This document shows, piece by piece, positions 11,833 through 12,500 of a stretch of DNA of 12,500 bases. The DNA lies in the NCBI GenBank assembly GCA_018398765.1, contig JAHBMJ010001323.1, positions 1-12,500 of the forward strand, written 5' to 3'. How positions within the stretch are numbered: the stretch's first letter is position 1; every line of letters starts with the position of its first letter. The translations under genes were made by a program, and so were the position numbers. Source of the DNA: Chromera velia. Lineage: Eukaryota > Sar > Chromeraceae. The notes under the pieces were generated by a model, which was not told the origin of the DNA, did no database searches, and worked only from the letters and a program-made list of their open reading frames with translations.

Positions 11833-12500
11833 ATGAAATCTTGGTTCCTTTGCTAGTTTTTTTGACCGTTTTTGGCGGGAGAAATGTTGAAGCAAGTGGT
11901 AGTATCCATATCTACTAGGGGTGTATGCTAGGGTGTATATACGGTTTGCACTAGACGCCGCTAGTAGAATTTGGTTCAGAATGATTAAAATTGTTATGTA
12001 AACATTAATGACTTGAAGTCGATATGTCTATTCAACTCATAACTTGAATTAACTATTTAAAAAATATAAATTTATAATAGATTAATCACTTAGTGTTTTT
12101 TAACATGATCAATATTTATATATGCGCCACCCGGGAGCTTAGCGCTCCAACTAGGGTTAGGCATCCTCTAACTAACTAACAAACTATTCTAGGAGGGTCA
12201 TGATTTTTTGTTTTAAAAATAAACTTACGGACAAAGGTCTAGATAAAGGTACGCAATACTAGATTGAAACGGTTTTTAATTATATTTAATTGTAGCAAAC
12301 AGTTTTGCTGCAAAGAATATTTCAGACGTAGTGACCGCGATGTTTCGCCTTCAAAAACGAACTGACACACACTTTTAAGGTATGCATTGATACCACGCAA
12401 TGAGATCGAAACGTTTTTGTAACGTATGAGCAGTTTCGCTTTTGCATGCATGTTGTAAGGAAGGCTAATGGACGCGCCGGGGCCGGCCCGGCCAAAAAAG
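11833..12500. other. 3' flank of NIFK-like gene and AT-rich region, no gene seen
   Basis: The first ~90 bases are probably 3' UTR. No AATAAA signal is visible near the stop. From about 11930 the composition turns AT-rich. Two loosely similar stretches (from ACGCAATACTAG at about 12252 and ACGCAATGAGATCG at about 12396) share a GAAACG-poly-T-AGTTTTGC-like order and may be diverged copies of one repeat. The last 30 bases turn abruptly GC-rich (GGGGCCGGCCCGGCC). No coding frame can be supported. Confidence 0.6.

Noticed and set aside
12150-12170. Telomere-like sequence (CTAGGGTTAGG)
   Set aside because: Only about one and a half imperfect units; no tandem run.

Overview
This is nuclear DNA from a eukaryote: three protein-coding genes interrupted by 138-759 nt spliceosomal introns, set among microsatellites, tandem repeats and AT-rich non-coding stretches. 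I see no bacterial operons and no rRNA or tRNA genes. The intron-rich, repeat-rich layout and the lineage-divergent proteins suggest a protist. My best guess is an alveolate such as a chromerid alga (for example Chromera velia), at low confidence because no marker in the window settles it.

Layout. 1-752 is a long (TG)n tract and non-coding DNA, most likely intron of a gene that enters from the left. 753-1406 (+) is the last exon of that gene, carrying the C-terminal part of an endonuclease/exonuclease/phosphatase (EEP; CCR4/Angel/nocturnin-like) domain and a charged tail. 1407-4580 is a repetitive gap between convergent genes. It holds a degenerate array of a ~65-bp unit, an array of a 45-bp unit with a perfect palindrome, a GC-rich patch with hairpin and direct repeats, a CA-rich microsatellite, and a 236-bp MITE with terminal inverted repeats and an 8-bp target duplication. 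4581-7871 (-) is a complete six-exon (possibly seven-exon) glycerophosphodiester phosphodiesterase (GDPD) gene with a signal peptide. 7872-8443 is a short divergent promoter region. 8444-11832 (+) is a complete seven-exon gene for an RRM protein of the NIFK/Nop15 ribosome-biogenesis family, with a long acidic and lysine-rich tail. 11833-12500 is AT-rich DNA without a recognisable gene.

The three genes do not form one pathway: the first suggests RNA decay or RNA processing, the second lipid metabolism in the secretory route, and the third nucleolar pre-60S maturation. The divergent GDPD and NIFK-like genes share a 572-bp upstream interval and could share regulatory elements.

The most notable signals are: 5' splice sites that mostly read GTCNGT (C at +3) rather than GTRAGT; a MITE insertion documented by its target duplication and by an unoccupied paralogous copy about 370 bp away; and GT microsatellites abutting 3' splice sites. 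I found no defence system or other clearly undescribed multi-gene system.
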